Below are positions 1 to 11,100 of a DNA stretch of 64,000 bases, piece by piece. Every line of letters begins with the position of its first letter. Position 1 is the first letter of the stretch. The notes below the pieces were generated by a model. That model saw only the letters and a program-made list of their open reading frames with translations, was not told where the DNA came from and made no database searches. A program made the translations under genes and the position numbers. The stretch comes from Argentina anserina (Eukaryota; Streptophyta; Magnoliopsida; Rosales; Rosaceae): contig NC_065874.1 of assembly GCF_933775445.1 (NCBI RefSeq), positions 20,902,501-20,966,500 of the forward strand, read 5' to 3'.

Positions 1-574
1 AGTTCTTTGTGCCAATTCAATGCTTGAACGATCGATTGATTCTAAGTTGTAAATCAAGGTGGACGTGCGGCCTAAGTATGGATGCCTAGACACAAGATCA
101 AGTCTTTGTTTCAGAAGGCCTTTAGCTCAATCAGAGATAGTGAACATGGTAGGACTCATTTGTTGAACTACGGAGAGCGAACTCCCTATCGACTCCATCA
201 CCGAGATGTATGTCAGTCAGTAGTTCTCTGAGATCCAATTTTGGTCCCATGCACCAGAGTAATAAAAGAGCGTGCCCCTTACTCAGCTGGACTTAACCTC
301 ATGTGTTAGACAAATCTCCAAGTGTTAATAAAAGCCGCCCTCGACCTCATGCAAACTCGAGAGCTAGCATGAAGGGTTAAGGCTAATATTAACAAAAGGG
401 ACTTTACCTATTCCGTTCGATTTACAACCTACAACAATCATTCACTCAAGCACCAAAACAACAACCTAAGATACATTACTATATGTTACACGAAATAAGA
501 ATAAGAATAAGAATATACAAATGTACAATATACACAATGAATTCGTAGTAAAAGTTAGGGATCCATCTCTAATG
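1..574 (-). mobile_element. Putative internal region of a minus-strand LTR retrotransposon (partial, non-coding)
   Basis: This is non-repetitive, AT-rich DNA between the window edge and the primer binding site at 575-594. If that site is real, this stretch is the 5' untranslated or leader part of an element transcribed on the minus strand. I found no long open frame, no gag or pol motif and no satellite monomer here. A non-autonomous element, or a leader whose gag lies beyond the left edge, fits equally well. The assignment is an inference from the primer binding site alone. Confidence 0.4.
494..514. repeat. Short AATAAG microsatellite
   Basis: Three tandem copies of AATAAG are followed by a partial AAT. 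It is a small simple repeat inside the flanking retroelement-like DNA and is unrelated to the 145-bp satellite. No function is suggested. Confidence 0.7.
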
Positions 575-690
575 GATCCCCGGCAACGGCGCCATTTGAT
601 GAGTGCTCGATTACTCGACATCAATATTTAACCCTGAACACATCATAGTAGTATAAAGCAAGAGGTTATCGTTCACAAACCGGGGATCCA
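573..690. repeat. 11-bp inverted repeat flanking the LTR/PBS boundary (573-583 and 680-690)
   Basis: TGGATCCCCGG at 573-583 and CCGGGGATCCA at 680-690 are exact reverse complements separated by 96 bases. The left arm overlaps the putative primer binding site. The right arm lies in the putative LTR U5 region. In an element RNA these arms could pair and close a loop over the LTR end. Pairing and function are inference; the identity of the arms is directly visible. Confidence 0.5.
575..594 (-). other. Putative primer binding site complementary to tRNA-Asp
   Basis: The plus strand reads GATCCCCGGCAACGGCGCCA. It equals the 3' end of plant tRNA-Asp(GUC) including the post-transcriptional CCA: the T-arm end, the acceptor strand CAACGGC, the discriminator G, then CCA. 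Its complement on the minus strand, beginning TGGCGCCGTTGCC, is what a retrotransposon primed by tRNA-Asp carries just inside its 5' LTR. The encoded CCA argues against a tRNA gene fragment, since nuclear tRNA genes lack it. The rest of the tRNA is absent. The tRNA sequence was recalled from memory and not searched. Confidence 0.65.
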
Positions 691-819
691 GCCAGGGCTT
701 AGGATCACAATACTTACACGAATTCATAAAGGTTTTAAGGTTTGATATAGATTTTGGATTGAATCATAAAAACAGTAAATAAAACCTAAACTAATATATA
801 CATGTGATCAACCAACCAA
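595..819 (-). mobile_element. Putative truncated 5' LTR end (U5 side) of the minus-strand element
   Basis: Next to the primer binding site, after a short TT (or TTTGA) spacer, a TG at 597-598 (or 600-601) on the plus strand would be the inverted form of the CA that ends an LTR. The following roughly 220 bases are unique, AT-rich and free of open frames. They end abruptly at 819/820, where the satellite begins. The other LTR end, a target-site duplication and a second LTR are not in the window, so the LTR call rests on position relative to the primer binding site. Confidence 0.4.
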
Positions 820-885
820 CACATTGAGTATCTTTCTATCCTTTGAGTACCTTTTCCAATTTGAGTATCTTTTCAATTCTCGTAT
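820..885 (+). repeat. First, partial monomer at the array edge
   Basis: The array begins inside a monomer at about position 80, with CACATTGAGTATC directly after unique sequence ending in CCAACCAA. The edge copy is not degenerate: it aligns, with the units that follow, to 7037 onward at a constant offset of 6217 bp. This marks a sharp breakpoint rather than a slowly decaying array margin. Confidence 0.8.
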
Positions 886-1660
886 GAGTATCTTTCTGTA
901 CGGCTTTCTGATGCGAGTTTGTTTTGAATTTGAGTGTGTTTTTAGTGTGGGCGTGTGTTTCTTTCAATCTGAGTATCTTTCTATCGTTTGAGTATCTTTA
1001 ACAATTTGAGTATCTTTTCAATTCTCGTATGAGTATCTTTCTGTACGGCTTTCTGACGCGAGTTTCTATTGAATTTGAGAGTGTTCCCAGTGTGGGCATG
1101 TGTTTCTTTCACACTGAGTATCTTTCTATCGTTTGAGTACCTTTTCCAATTTGAGTATCTTTTCAATTCTCGTATGAGTATCTTTCTGTACGGCTTTCTG
1201 ATGCGAGTTTGTTTTGAATTTGAGTGTGTTTTTAGTGTGGGCGTGTGTTTCTTTCAATCTGAGTATCTTTCTATCGTTTGAGTATCTTTTCCAATTTGAG
1301 TATCTTTTCAATTCTCGTATGAGTATCTTTCTGTACGGCTTTCTGATGCGAGTTTGTTTTGAATTTGAGTGTGTTTTTAGTGTGGGCGTGTGTTTCTTTC
1401 AATCTGAGTATCTTTCTATCGTTTGAGTACCTTTTCCAATTTGAGTATCTTTTCAATTCTCGTATGAGTATCTTTCTGTACGGCTTTCTGATGCGAGTTT
1501 CTTTTCACACTGAGTGTGTTTTTAGTGTGGGCGTGTGCTTCTTTCAATCTGAGTATCTTTCTATCGTTTGAGTATGTTTTCCAATTTGAGTATCTTTTCA
1601 ATTCTCGTATGAGTATCTTTCTGTACGGCTTTCTGATGCGAGTTTCTTTTCAATTTGAGA
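820..1660 (+). repeat. Edge block duplicated at 7037-7870 (offset 6217 bp)
   Basis: The first units, including one with the TTTAACAATTTGAG variant, two A-type units with a GTTTGTTTTGAA segment and one with TTTTCACACTGAGTGTG, recur in the same order at 7037-7870. The offset equals 43 x 145 minus 18, and the 18 bp is the deletion visible at 6935-6957. This is a segmental copy of several monomers. Confidence 0.75.
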
Positions 1661-4600
1661 GTGTTCCCAGTGTGGGCGTGTGCTCCTTTCAATCTGAGTA
1701 TCTTTCTATCGTTTGAGTATCTTTTCCAATTTGAGTATCTTTTCAATTCTCGTGTGAGTATCTTTCTGTACGGCTTTCTGATGCGAGTTTCTATTGAATT
1801 TGAGTGTGTTTTTAGTGTGGCCGTGTGTTTCTTTCAATCTGAGTATCTTTCTATCGTTTGAGTACCTTTTCCAATTTGAGTATCTTTTCAATTCTCGTAT
1901 GAGTATCTTTCTGTACGGCTTTCTGATGCGAGTTTCTATTGAATTTGAGTGTGTTTTTAGTGTGGGCGTGTGTTTCTTTCAATCTGAGTATCTTTCTATC
2001 GTTTGAGTATCTTTTCCAATTTGATTATCTTTTCAATTCTCGTATGAGTATCTTTCTGTACGGCTTTCTGATGCGAGTTTCTATTGAATTTGAGAGTGTT
2101 ACCAGTGTGGGTGTGTGTTTCTTTCAATCTGAGTATCTTTCTATCGTTTGAGTATCTTTTCCAATTTGAGTATCTTTTCAATTCTCGTATGAGTATCTTT
2201 CTGTACGGCTTTCTGATGCGAGTTTCTTTTCAATTTGAGAGTGTTCCCAGTGTGGGCGTGTGCTCCTTTCACACTGAGTATCTTTCTATCCTTTGAGTAC
2301 CTTTTCCAATTTGAGTATCTTTTCAATTCTCGTATGAGTATCTTTCTGTACGGCTTTCTGATGCGAGTTTGTTTTGAATTTGAGTGTGTTTTTAGTGTGG
2401 GCGTGTGTTTCTTTCAATCTGACTATCTTTCTATCGTTTGAGTATCTTTAACAATTTGAGTATCTTTTCAATTCTCGTATGAGTATCTTTCTGTACGACT
2501 TTCTGACGCGAGTTTCTATTGAATTTGAGAGTGTTCCCAGTGTGGGCGTGTGTTTCTTTCACAGTGAGTATCTTTCTATCGTTTGAGTATCTTTTCCAAT
2601 TTGAGTATCTTTCCAATTCTCGTATGAGTATCTTTCTGTACGGTTTTCTGATGCGAGTTTCTATTGAATTTGAGTGTGTTTTTAGTGTGGGCGTGTGTTT
2701 CTTTCAATCTGAGTATCTTTCTATCGTTTGAGTATCTTTTCCAATTTGATTATCTTTTCAATTCTCGTATGAGTATCTTTCTGTACGGCTTTCTGATGCG
2801 AGTTTCTATTGAATTTGAGAGTGTTACCAGTGTGGGTGTGTGTTTCTTTCAATCTGAGTATCTTTCTATCGTTTGAGTATCTTTTCCAATTTGAGTATCT
2901 TTTCAATTCTCGTATGAGTATCTTTCTGTACGGCTTTCTGATGCGAGTTTCTTTTCAATTTGAGAGTGTTCCCAGTGTGGGCGTGTGCTCCTTTCACACT
3001 GAGTATCTTTCTATCCTTTGAGTACCTTTTCCAATTTGAGTATCTTTTCAATTCTCGTATGAGTATCTTTCTGTACGGCTTTCTGATGCGAGTTTGTTTT
3101 GAATTTGAGTGTGTTTTTAGTGTGGGCGTGTGTTTCTTTCAATCTGAGTATCTTTCTATCGTTTGAGTATCTTTAACAATTTGAGTATCTTTTCAATTCT
3201 CGTATGAGTATCTTTCTGTACGGCTTTCTGACGCGAGTTTCTATTGAATTTGAGAGTGTTCCCAGTGTGGGCGTGTGTTTCTTTCAATCTGGGTATCTTT
3301 CTATCGTTTTAGTACCTTTTCCAATTTGAGTATCTTTTCAATTCTCGTATGAGTATCTTTCTGTACGGCTTTCTGATGCGAGTTTGTTTTGAATTTGAGT
3401 GTGTTTTTAGTGTGGGCGTGTGTTTCTTTCAATCTGAGTATCTTTCTATCGTTTGAGTACCTTTTCCAATTTGAGTATCTTTTCAATTCTCGTATGAGTA
3501 TCTTTCTGTACGGCTTTCTGATGCGAGTTTCTATTGAATTTGAGTGTGTTTTTAGTGTGGGCGTGTGTTTCTTTCAATCTGAGTATCTTTCTATCGTTTG
3601 AGTACCTTTTCCAATTTGAGTATCTTTTCAATTCTCGTATGAGTATCTTTCTGTACGGCTTTCTGATGCGAGTTTCTTTTCACACTGAGTGTGTTTTTAG
3701 TGTGGGCGTGTGCTTCTTTCAATCTGAGTATCTTTCTATCGTTTGAGTATGTTTTCCAATTTGAGTATCTTTTCAATTCTCGTATGAGTATCTTTCTGTA
3801 CGGCTTTCTGATGCGAGTTTCTTTTCAATTTGAGAGTGTTCCCAGTGTGGGCGTGTGCTCCTTTCAATCTGAGTATCTTTCTATCGTTTGAGTAACTTTT
3901 CCAATTTGAGTATCTTTTCAATTCTCGTGTGAGTATCTTTCTGTACGGCTTTCTGATGCGAGTTTCTATTGAATTTGAGTGTGTTTTTAGTGTGGCCGTT
4001 TGTTTCTTTCAATCTGAGTATCTTTCTATCGTTTGAGTACCTTTTCCAATTTGAGTATCTTTTCAATTCTCGTATGAGTATCTTTCTGTACGGCTTTCTG
4101 ATGCGAGTTTCTATTGAATTTGAGTGTGTTTTTAGTGTGGGCGTGTGTTTCTTTCAATCTGAGTATCTTTCTATCGTTTGAGTATCTTTTCCAATTTGAG
4201 TATCTTTTCAATTCTCGTATGAGTATCTTTCTGTACGGCTTTCTGATGCGAGTTTCTATTGAATTTGAGAGTGTTACCAGTGTGGGTGTGTGTTTCTTTC
4301 AATCTGAGTATCTTTCTATCGTTTGAGTATCTTTTCCAATTTGAGTATCTTTTCAATTCTCGTATGAGTATCTTTCTGTACGGCTTTCTGATGCGAGTTT
4401 CTTTTCAATTTGAGAGTGTTCCCAGTGTGGGCGTGTGCTCCTTTCACACTGAGTATCTTTCTATCCTTTGAGTACCTTTTCCAATTTGAGTATCTTTTCA
4501 ATTCTCGTATGAGTATCTTTCTGTACGGCTTTCTGATGCGAGTTTGTTTTGAATTTGAGTGTGTTTTTAGTGTGGGCGTGTGTTTCTTTCAATCTGAGTA

Positions 4601-5815
4601 TCTTTCTATCGTTTGAGTATCTTTAACAATTTGAGTATCTTTTCAATTCTCGTATGAGTATCTTTCTGTACGACTTTCTGACGCGAGTTTCTATTGAATT
4701 TGAGAGTGTTCCCAGTGTGGGCGTGTGTTTCTTTCACAGTGAGTATCTTTCTATCGTTTGAGTATCTTTTCCAATTTGAGTATCTTTCCAATTCTCGTAT
4801 GAGTATCTTTCTGTACGGTTTTCTGATGCGAGTTTCTATTGAATTTGAGTGTGTTTTTAGTGTGGGCGTGTGTTTCTTTCAATCTGAGTATCTTTCTATC
4901 GTTTGAGTATCTTTTCCAATTTGAGTATCTTTTCAATTCTCGTATGAGTATCTTTCTGTACGGCTTTCTGATGCGAGTTTCTATTGAATTTGAGAGTGTT
5001 ACCAGTGTGGGTGTGTGTTTCTTTCAATCTGAGTATCTTTCTATCGTTTGAGTATCTTTTCCAATTTGAGTATCTTTTCAATTCTCGTATGAGTATCTTT
5101 CTGTACGGCTTTCTGATGCGAGTTTCTTTTCAATTTGAGAGTGTTCCCAGTGTGGGCGTGTGCTCCTTTCACACTGAGTATCTTTCTATCCTTTGAGTAC
5201 CTTTTCCAATTTGAGTATCTTTTCAATTCTCGTATGAGTATCTTTCTGTACGGCTTTCTGATGCGAGTTTGTTTTGAATTTGAGTGTGTTTTTAGTGTGG
5301 GCGTGTGTTTCTTTCAATCTGAGTATCTTTCTATCGTTTGAGTATCTTTAACAATTTGAGTATCTTTTCAATTCTCGTATGAGTATCTTTCTGTACGGCT
5401 TTCTGACGCGTGTTTCTATTGAATTTGAGAGTGTTCCCAGTGTGGGCGTGTGTTTCTTTCAATCTGGGTATCTTTCTATCGTTTTAGTACCTTTTCCAAT
5501 TTGAGTATCTTTTCAATTCTCGTATGAGTATCTTTCTGTACGGCTTTCTGATGCGAGTTTCTATTGAATTTGAGAGTGTTCCCAGTGTGGGCGTGTGTTT
5601 CTTTCAATCTGGGTATCTTTCTATCGTTTGAGTACCTTTTCCAATTTGAATATCTTTTCAATTCTCGTATGAGTATCTTTCTGTACGGCTTTCTGATGCG
5701 AGTTTCTATTGAATTTGAGTGTGTTTTTAGTGTGGGCGTGTGTTTCTTTCAATCTGAGTATCTTTCTATCGTTTGAGTATCTTTTCCAATTTGAGTATCT
5801 TTTCAATTCTCGTAT
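1466..5815 (+). repeat. 15-mer higher-order repeat, two copies of 2175 bp, with nested 5-mers
   Basis: Units at 1466-3640 and 3641-5815 share rare private variants in the same order. These include TTTTCACACTGAGTGTG, the GTGTGAGTATC substitution (1752 and 3927), GTGGCCGT (A-type with C), TACGACTTTCTGACG (near 2477 and 4652) and the GGGTATC...GTTTTAGTACC unit (near 3291 and 5466). Inside each copy a 725-bp (5-mer) period is also visible, for example 1929-2653 against 2654-3378. The two levels show successive rounds of amplification. Copy boundaries are approximate. Confidence 0.75.
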
Positions 5816-7400
5816 GAGTATCTTTCTGTACGGCTTTCTGATGCGAGTTTCTTTTCAATTTGAGAGTGTTCCCAGTGTGGGCGTGTGCTCCTTTCACACT
5901 GAGTATCTTTCTATCCTTTGAGTACCTTTTCCAATTTGAGTATCTTTTCAATTCTCGTATGAGTATCTTTCTGTACGGCTTTCTGATGCGAGTTTGTTTT
6001 GAATTTGAGTGTGTTTTTAGTGTGGGCGTGTGTTTCTTTCAATCTGAGTATCTTTCTATCGTTTGAGTATCTTTAACAATTTGAGTATTTTTTCAATTCT
6101 CGTATGAGTATCTTTCTGTACGGCTTTCTGACGCGAGTTTCTATTGAATTTGAGAGTGTTCCCAGTGTGGGCGTGTGTTTCTTTCACAGTGAGTATCTTT
6201 CTATCGTTTGAGTACCTTTTCCAATTTGAGTATCGTTTCAATTCTCGTATGAGTATCTTTCTGTACGGCTTTCTGATGCGAATTTCTATTGAATTTGAGT
6301 GTGTTTTTAGTGTGGGCGTGTGTTTCTTTCAATCTGAGTATCTTTCTATCGTTTGAGTATCTTTTCCAATTTGAGTATCTTTTCAATTCTCGTATGAGTA
6401 TCTTTCTGTACGGCTTTCTGATGCGAGTTTCTTTTCAATTTGAGAGTGTTCCCAGTGTGGGCGTGTGCTCCTTTCACACTGAGTATCTTTCTATCCTTTG
6501 AGTACCTTTTCCAATTTGAGTATCTTTTCAATTCTCGTATGAGTATCTTTCTGTACGGCTTTCTGATGCGAGTTTGTTTTGAATTTGAGTGTGTTTTTAG
6601 TGTGGGCGTGTGTTTCTTTCAATCTGAGTATCTTTCTATCGTTTGAGTATCTTTAACAATTTGAGTATCTTTTCAATTCTCGTATGAGTATCTTTCTGTA
6701 CGGCTTTCTGACGCGAGTTTCTATTGAATTTGAGAGTGTTCCCAGTGTGGGCGTGTGTTTCTTTCACAGTGAGTATCTTTCTATCGTTTGAGTACCTTTT
6801 CCAATTTGAGTATCGTTTCAATTCTCGTATGAGTATCTTTCTGTACGGCTTTCTGATGCGAATTTCTATTGAATTTGAGTGTGTTTTTAGTGTGGGCGTG
6901 TGTTTCTTTCAATCTGAGTATCTTTCTATCGTTTGAGTATCTTTTCAATTCTCGTATGAGTATCTTTCTGTACGGCTTTCTGATGCGAGTTTCTTTTCAA
7001 TTTGAGAGTGTTCCCAGTGTGGGCGTGTGCTCCTTTCACACTGAGTATCTTTCTATCCTTTGAGTACCTTTTCCAATTTGAGTATCTTTTCAATTCTCGT
7101 ATGAGTATCTTTCTGTACGGCTTTCTGATGCGAGTTTGTTTTGAATTTGAGTGTGTTTTTAGTGTGGGCGTGTGTTTCTTTCAATCTGAGTATCTTTCTA
7201 TCGTTTGAGTATCTTTAACAATTTGAGTATCTTTTCAATTCTCGTATGAGTATCTTTCTGTACGGCTTTCTGACGCGAGTTTCTATTGAATTTGAGAGTG
7301 TTCCCAGTGTGGGCGTGTGTTTCTTTCACACTGAGTATCTTTCTATCGTTTGAGTACCTTTTCCAATTTGAGTATCTTTTCAATTCTCGTATGAGTATCT
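5671..7400 (+). repeat. 4-mer higher-order repeat (580 bp), about three copies
   Basis: The same order of units repeats from 5671, 6251 and 6831: an A-type unit, a B-type unit with TTTTCAATTTGAG and GTGCTCCTTTCACACT, an A-type GTTTGTTTTGAA unit, then a TTTAACAATTTGAG/GACGCGAG unit. Copies 2 and 3 share TATCGTTTCAATTCTCG and GATGCGAATTTC. The step between the latter parts of copies 2 and 3 is 562 bp because of the 18-bp deletion at about 6935-6957. Confidence 0.7.
6935..6957 (+). repeat. 18-bp deletion between adjacent subrepeats
   Basis: GTTTGAGTATCTTTTCAATT replaces the usual two-step run, so one GAGTATCTTTTCCAATTT unit (18 bp) is missing. Independent or related deletions of the same unit occur at about 30465 and 40838. 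Recombination or slippage between neighbouring GAGTATCTTTTC units explains them. Confidence 0.8.
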
Positions 7401-8117
7401 TTCTGTACGGCTTTCTGATGCGAGTTTGTTTTGAATTTGAGTGTGTTTTTAGTGTGGGCGTGTGTTTCTTTCAATCTGAGTATCTTTCTATCGTTTGAGT
7501 ATCTTTTCCAATTTGAGTATCTTTTCAATTCTCGTATGAGTATCTTTCTGTACGGCTTTCTGATGCGAGTTTGTTTTGAATTTGAGTGTGTTTTTAGTGT
7601 GGGCGTGTGTTTCTTTCAATCTGAGTATCTTTCTATCGTTTGAGTACCTTTTCCAATTTGAGTATCTTTTCAATTCTCGTATGAGTATCTTTCTGTACGG
7701 CTTTCTGATGCGAGTTTCTTTTCACACTGAGTGTGTTTTTAGTGTGGGCGTGTGCTTCTTTCAATCTGAGTATCTTTCTATCGTTTGAGTATGTTTTCCA
7801 ATTTGAGTATCTTTTCAATTCTCGTATGAGTATCTTTCTGTACGGCTTTCTGATGCGAGTTTCTATTGAATTTGAGTGTGTTTTTAGTGTTGGCGTGTGT
7901 TTCTTTCAATCTGAGTATCTTTCTATCGTTTGAGTATCTTTTCCAATTTGAGTATCTTTTCAATTCTCGTATGAGTATCTTTCTGTACGGCTTTCTGATG
8001 CGAGTTTCTATTGAATTTGATTGTGTTCCCAGTGTGGGCGTGTGTTTCTTTCAATCTGAGTATCTTTCTATCGTTTGAGTACCTTTTCCAATTTGAGTAT
8101 CTTTTCAATTCTCGTAT

Positions 8118-11100
8118 GAGTATCTTTCTGTACGGCTTTCTGATGCGAGTTTCTATTGAATTTGAGTGTGTTTTTAGTGTGGGAGTGTGTTTCTTTCAAT
8201 CTGACTATCTTTCTATCGTTTGAGTATCTTTTCCAATTTGAGTATCTTTTCAATTCTCGTATGAGTATCTTTCTGTACGGCTTTCTGATGCGTGTTTCTA
8301 TTGAATTGGAGAGTGTTCCCAGTGTGGGCGTGTGTTTCTTTCAATCTGAGTATCTTTCTATCGTTTGAGTATCTTTTCCAATTTGAGTATCTTTTCAATT
8401 CTCGTATGAGTATCTTTCTGTACGGCTTTCTGATGCGAGTTTCTATTGAATTTGAGTGTGTTTTTAGTGTGGGCGTGTGTTTCTTTCAATCTGACTATCT
8501 TTCTATCGTTTGAGTATCTTTTCCAATTTGAGTGTCTTTTCAATTCTCGTATGAGTATCTTTCTGTACGGCTTTCTGATGCGAGTTTCTATTGAATTTGA
8601 GAGTGTTCCCAGTGTGGGCGTGTGTTTCTTTCAATCTGAGTATCTTTCTATCGTTTGAGTACCTTTTCCAATTTGAGTATCTTTTCAATTCTCGTGTGAG
8701 TATCTTTCTGTACGGCTTTCTGATGCGAGTTTCTATTGAATTTGAGTGTGTTTTTAGTGTGGGCGTGTGTTTCTTTCAATCTGAGTATCTTTCTATCGTT
8801 TGAGTATCTTTTCCAATTTGAGTATCTTTTCAATTCTCGTATGAGTATCTTTCTGTACGGCTTTCTGATGCGAGTTTCTATTGAATTTGAGAGTGTTCCC
8901 AGTGTGGGCGTGTGTTTCTTTCAATCTGAGTATCTTTCTATCGTTTGAGTACCTTTTCCAATTTGAGTATCTTTTCAATTCTCGTATGAGTATCTTTCTG
9001 TACGGCTTTCTGATGCGAGTTTCTTTTCAATTTGAGAGTGTTCCCAGTGTGGGCGTGTGCTCCTTTCACACTGAGTATCTTTCTATCCTTTGAGTACCTT
9101 TTCCAATTTGAGTATCTTTTCAATTCTCGTATGAGTATCTTTCTGTACGGCTTTCTGATGCGAGTTTCTATTGAATTTGAGTGTGTTTTTAGTGTGGGCG
9201 TGTGTTTCTTTCAATCTGAGTATCTTTCTATCGTTTGAGTATCTTTTCCAATTTGAGTATCTTTTCAATTCTCGTATGAGTATCTTTCTGTACGGCTTTC
9301 TGATGCGAGTTTCTTTTCAATTTGAGAGTGTTCCCAGTGTGGGCGTGTGCTCCTTTCACACTGAGTATCTTTCTATCCTTTGAGTACCTTTTCCAATTTG
9401 AGTATCTTTTCAATTCTCGTATGAGTATCTTTCTGTACGGCTTTCTGATGCGAGTTTCTATTGAATTTGAGTGTGTTTTTAGTGTGGGCGTGTGTTTCTT
9501 TCAATCTGAGTATCTTTCTATCGTTTGAGTATCTTTTCCAATTTGAGTATCTTTTCAATTCTCGTATGAGTATCTTTCTGTACGGCTTTCTGATGCGAGT
9601 TTCTATTGAATTTGAGAGTGTTCCCAGTGTGGGCGTGTGTTTCTTTCAATCTGAGTATCTTTCTATCGTTTGAGTACCTTTTCCAATTTGAGTATCTTTT
9701 CAATTCTCGTATGAGTATCTTTCTGTACGGCTTTCTGATGCGTGTTTCTATTGAATTGGAGAGTGTTCCCAGTGTGGGCGTGTGTTTCTTTCAATCTGAG
9801 TATCTTTCTTTCGTTTGAGTATCTTTTCCAATTTGAGTATCTTTTCAATTCTCGTATGAGTATCTTTCTGTATGGCTTTCTGATGCGAGTTTCTATTGAA
9901 TTTCAGTGTGTTTTTAGTGTGGGCGTGTGTTTCTTTCAATCTGACTATCTTTCTATCGTTTGAGTATCTTTTCCAATTTGAGTGTCTTTTCAATTCTCGT
10001 ATGAGTATCTTTCTGTACGGCTTTCTGATGCGAGTTTCTATTGAATTTGAGAGTGTTCCCAGTGTGGGCGTGTGTTTCTTTCAATCTGAGTATCTTTCTA
10101 TCGTTTGAGTATCTTTTCCAATTTGAGTATCTTTTCAATTCTCGTATGAGTATCTTTCTGTACGGCTTTCTGATGCGAGTTTCTTTTCAATTTGAGAGTG
10201 TTCCCAGTGTGGGCGTGTGTTTCTTTCACACTGAGTATCTTTCTATCCGTTTGAGTACCTTTTCCAATTTGAGTATCTTTTCAATTCTCGTATGAGTATC
10301 TTTCTGTACGGCTTTCTGATGCGAGTTTGTTTTGAATTTGAGTGTGTTTTTAGTGTGGGCGTGTGTTTCTTTCAATCTGAGTATCTTTCTATCGTTTGAG
10401 TATCTTTTCCAATTTGAGTATCTTTTCAATTCTCGTATGAGTATCTTTCTGTACGGCTTTCTGATGCGAGTTTCTATTGAATTTGAGTGTGTTTTTAGTG
10501 TGGGCGTGTGTTTCTTTCAATCTGAGTATCTTTCTATCGTTTGAGTATCTTTTCCAATTTGAGTATCTTTTCAATTCTCGTATGAGTATCTTTCTATACG
10601 GCTTTCTGATGCGAGTTTCTATTGAATTTGAGAGTGTTCCCAGTGTGGGCGTGTGTTTCTTTCAATCTGAGTATCTTTCTATCATTTGAGTACCTTTTCC
10701 AATTTGAGTATCTTTTCAATTCTCGTATGAGTATCTTTCTGTACGGCTTTCTGATGCGAGTTTCTTTTCAATTTGAGAGTGTTCCCAGTGTGGGCGTGTG
10801 GTCCTTTCACACTGAGTATCTTTCTATCCTTTGAGTACCTTTTCCAATTTGAATATCTTTTCAATTCTCGTATGAGTATCTTTCTGTACGGCTTTCTGAT
10901 GCGAGTTTCTATTGAATTTGAGTGTGTTTTTAGTGTGGGCGTGTGTTTCTTTCAATCTGAGTATCTTTCTATCGTTTGAGTATCTTTTCCAATTTGAGTA
11001 TCTTTTCAATTCTCGTATGAGTATCTTTCTGTACGGCTTTCTGATGCGAGTTTCTATTGAATTTGAGAGTGTTCCCAGTGTGGGCGTGTGTTTCTTTCAA

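Noticed and set aside
575..594. tRNA-Asp gene
   Set aside because: Only the last 20 bases including an encoded CCA are present. Anticodon arm, D arm and acceptor 5' strand are missing, which fits a primer binding site instead.
595..612. Seed of the satellite in the flank (GATGAGTGCTCGATTACTCG resembles ATGAGTATCTTT)
   Set aside because: Similarity is limited to ATGAGT plus a few bases and is not tandem, so chance is sufficient.
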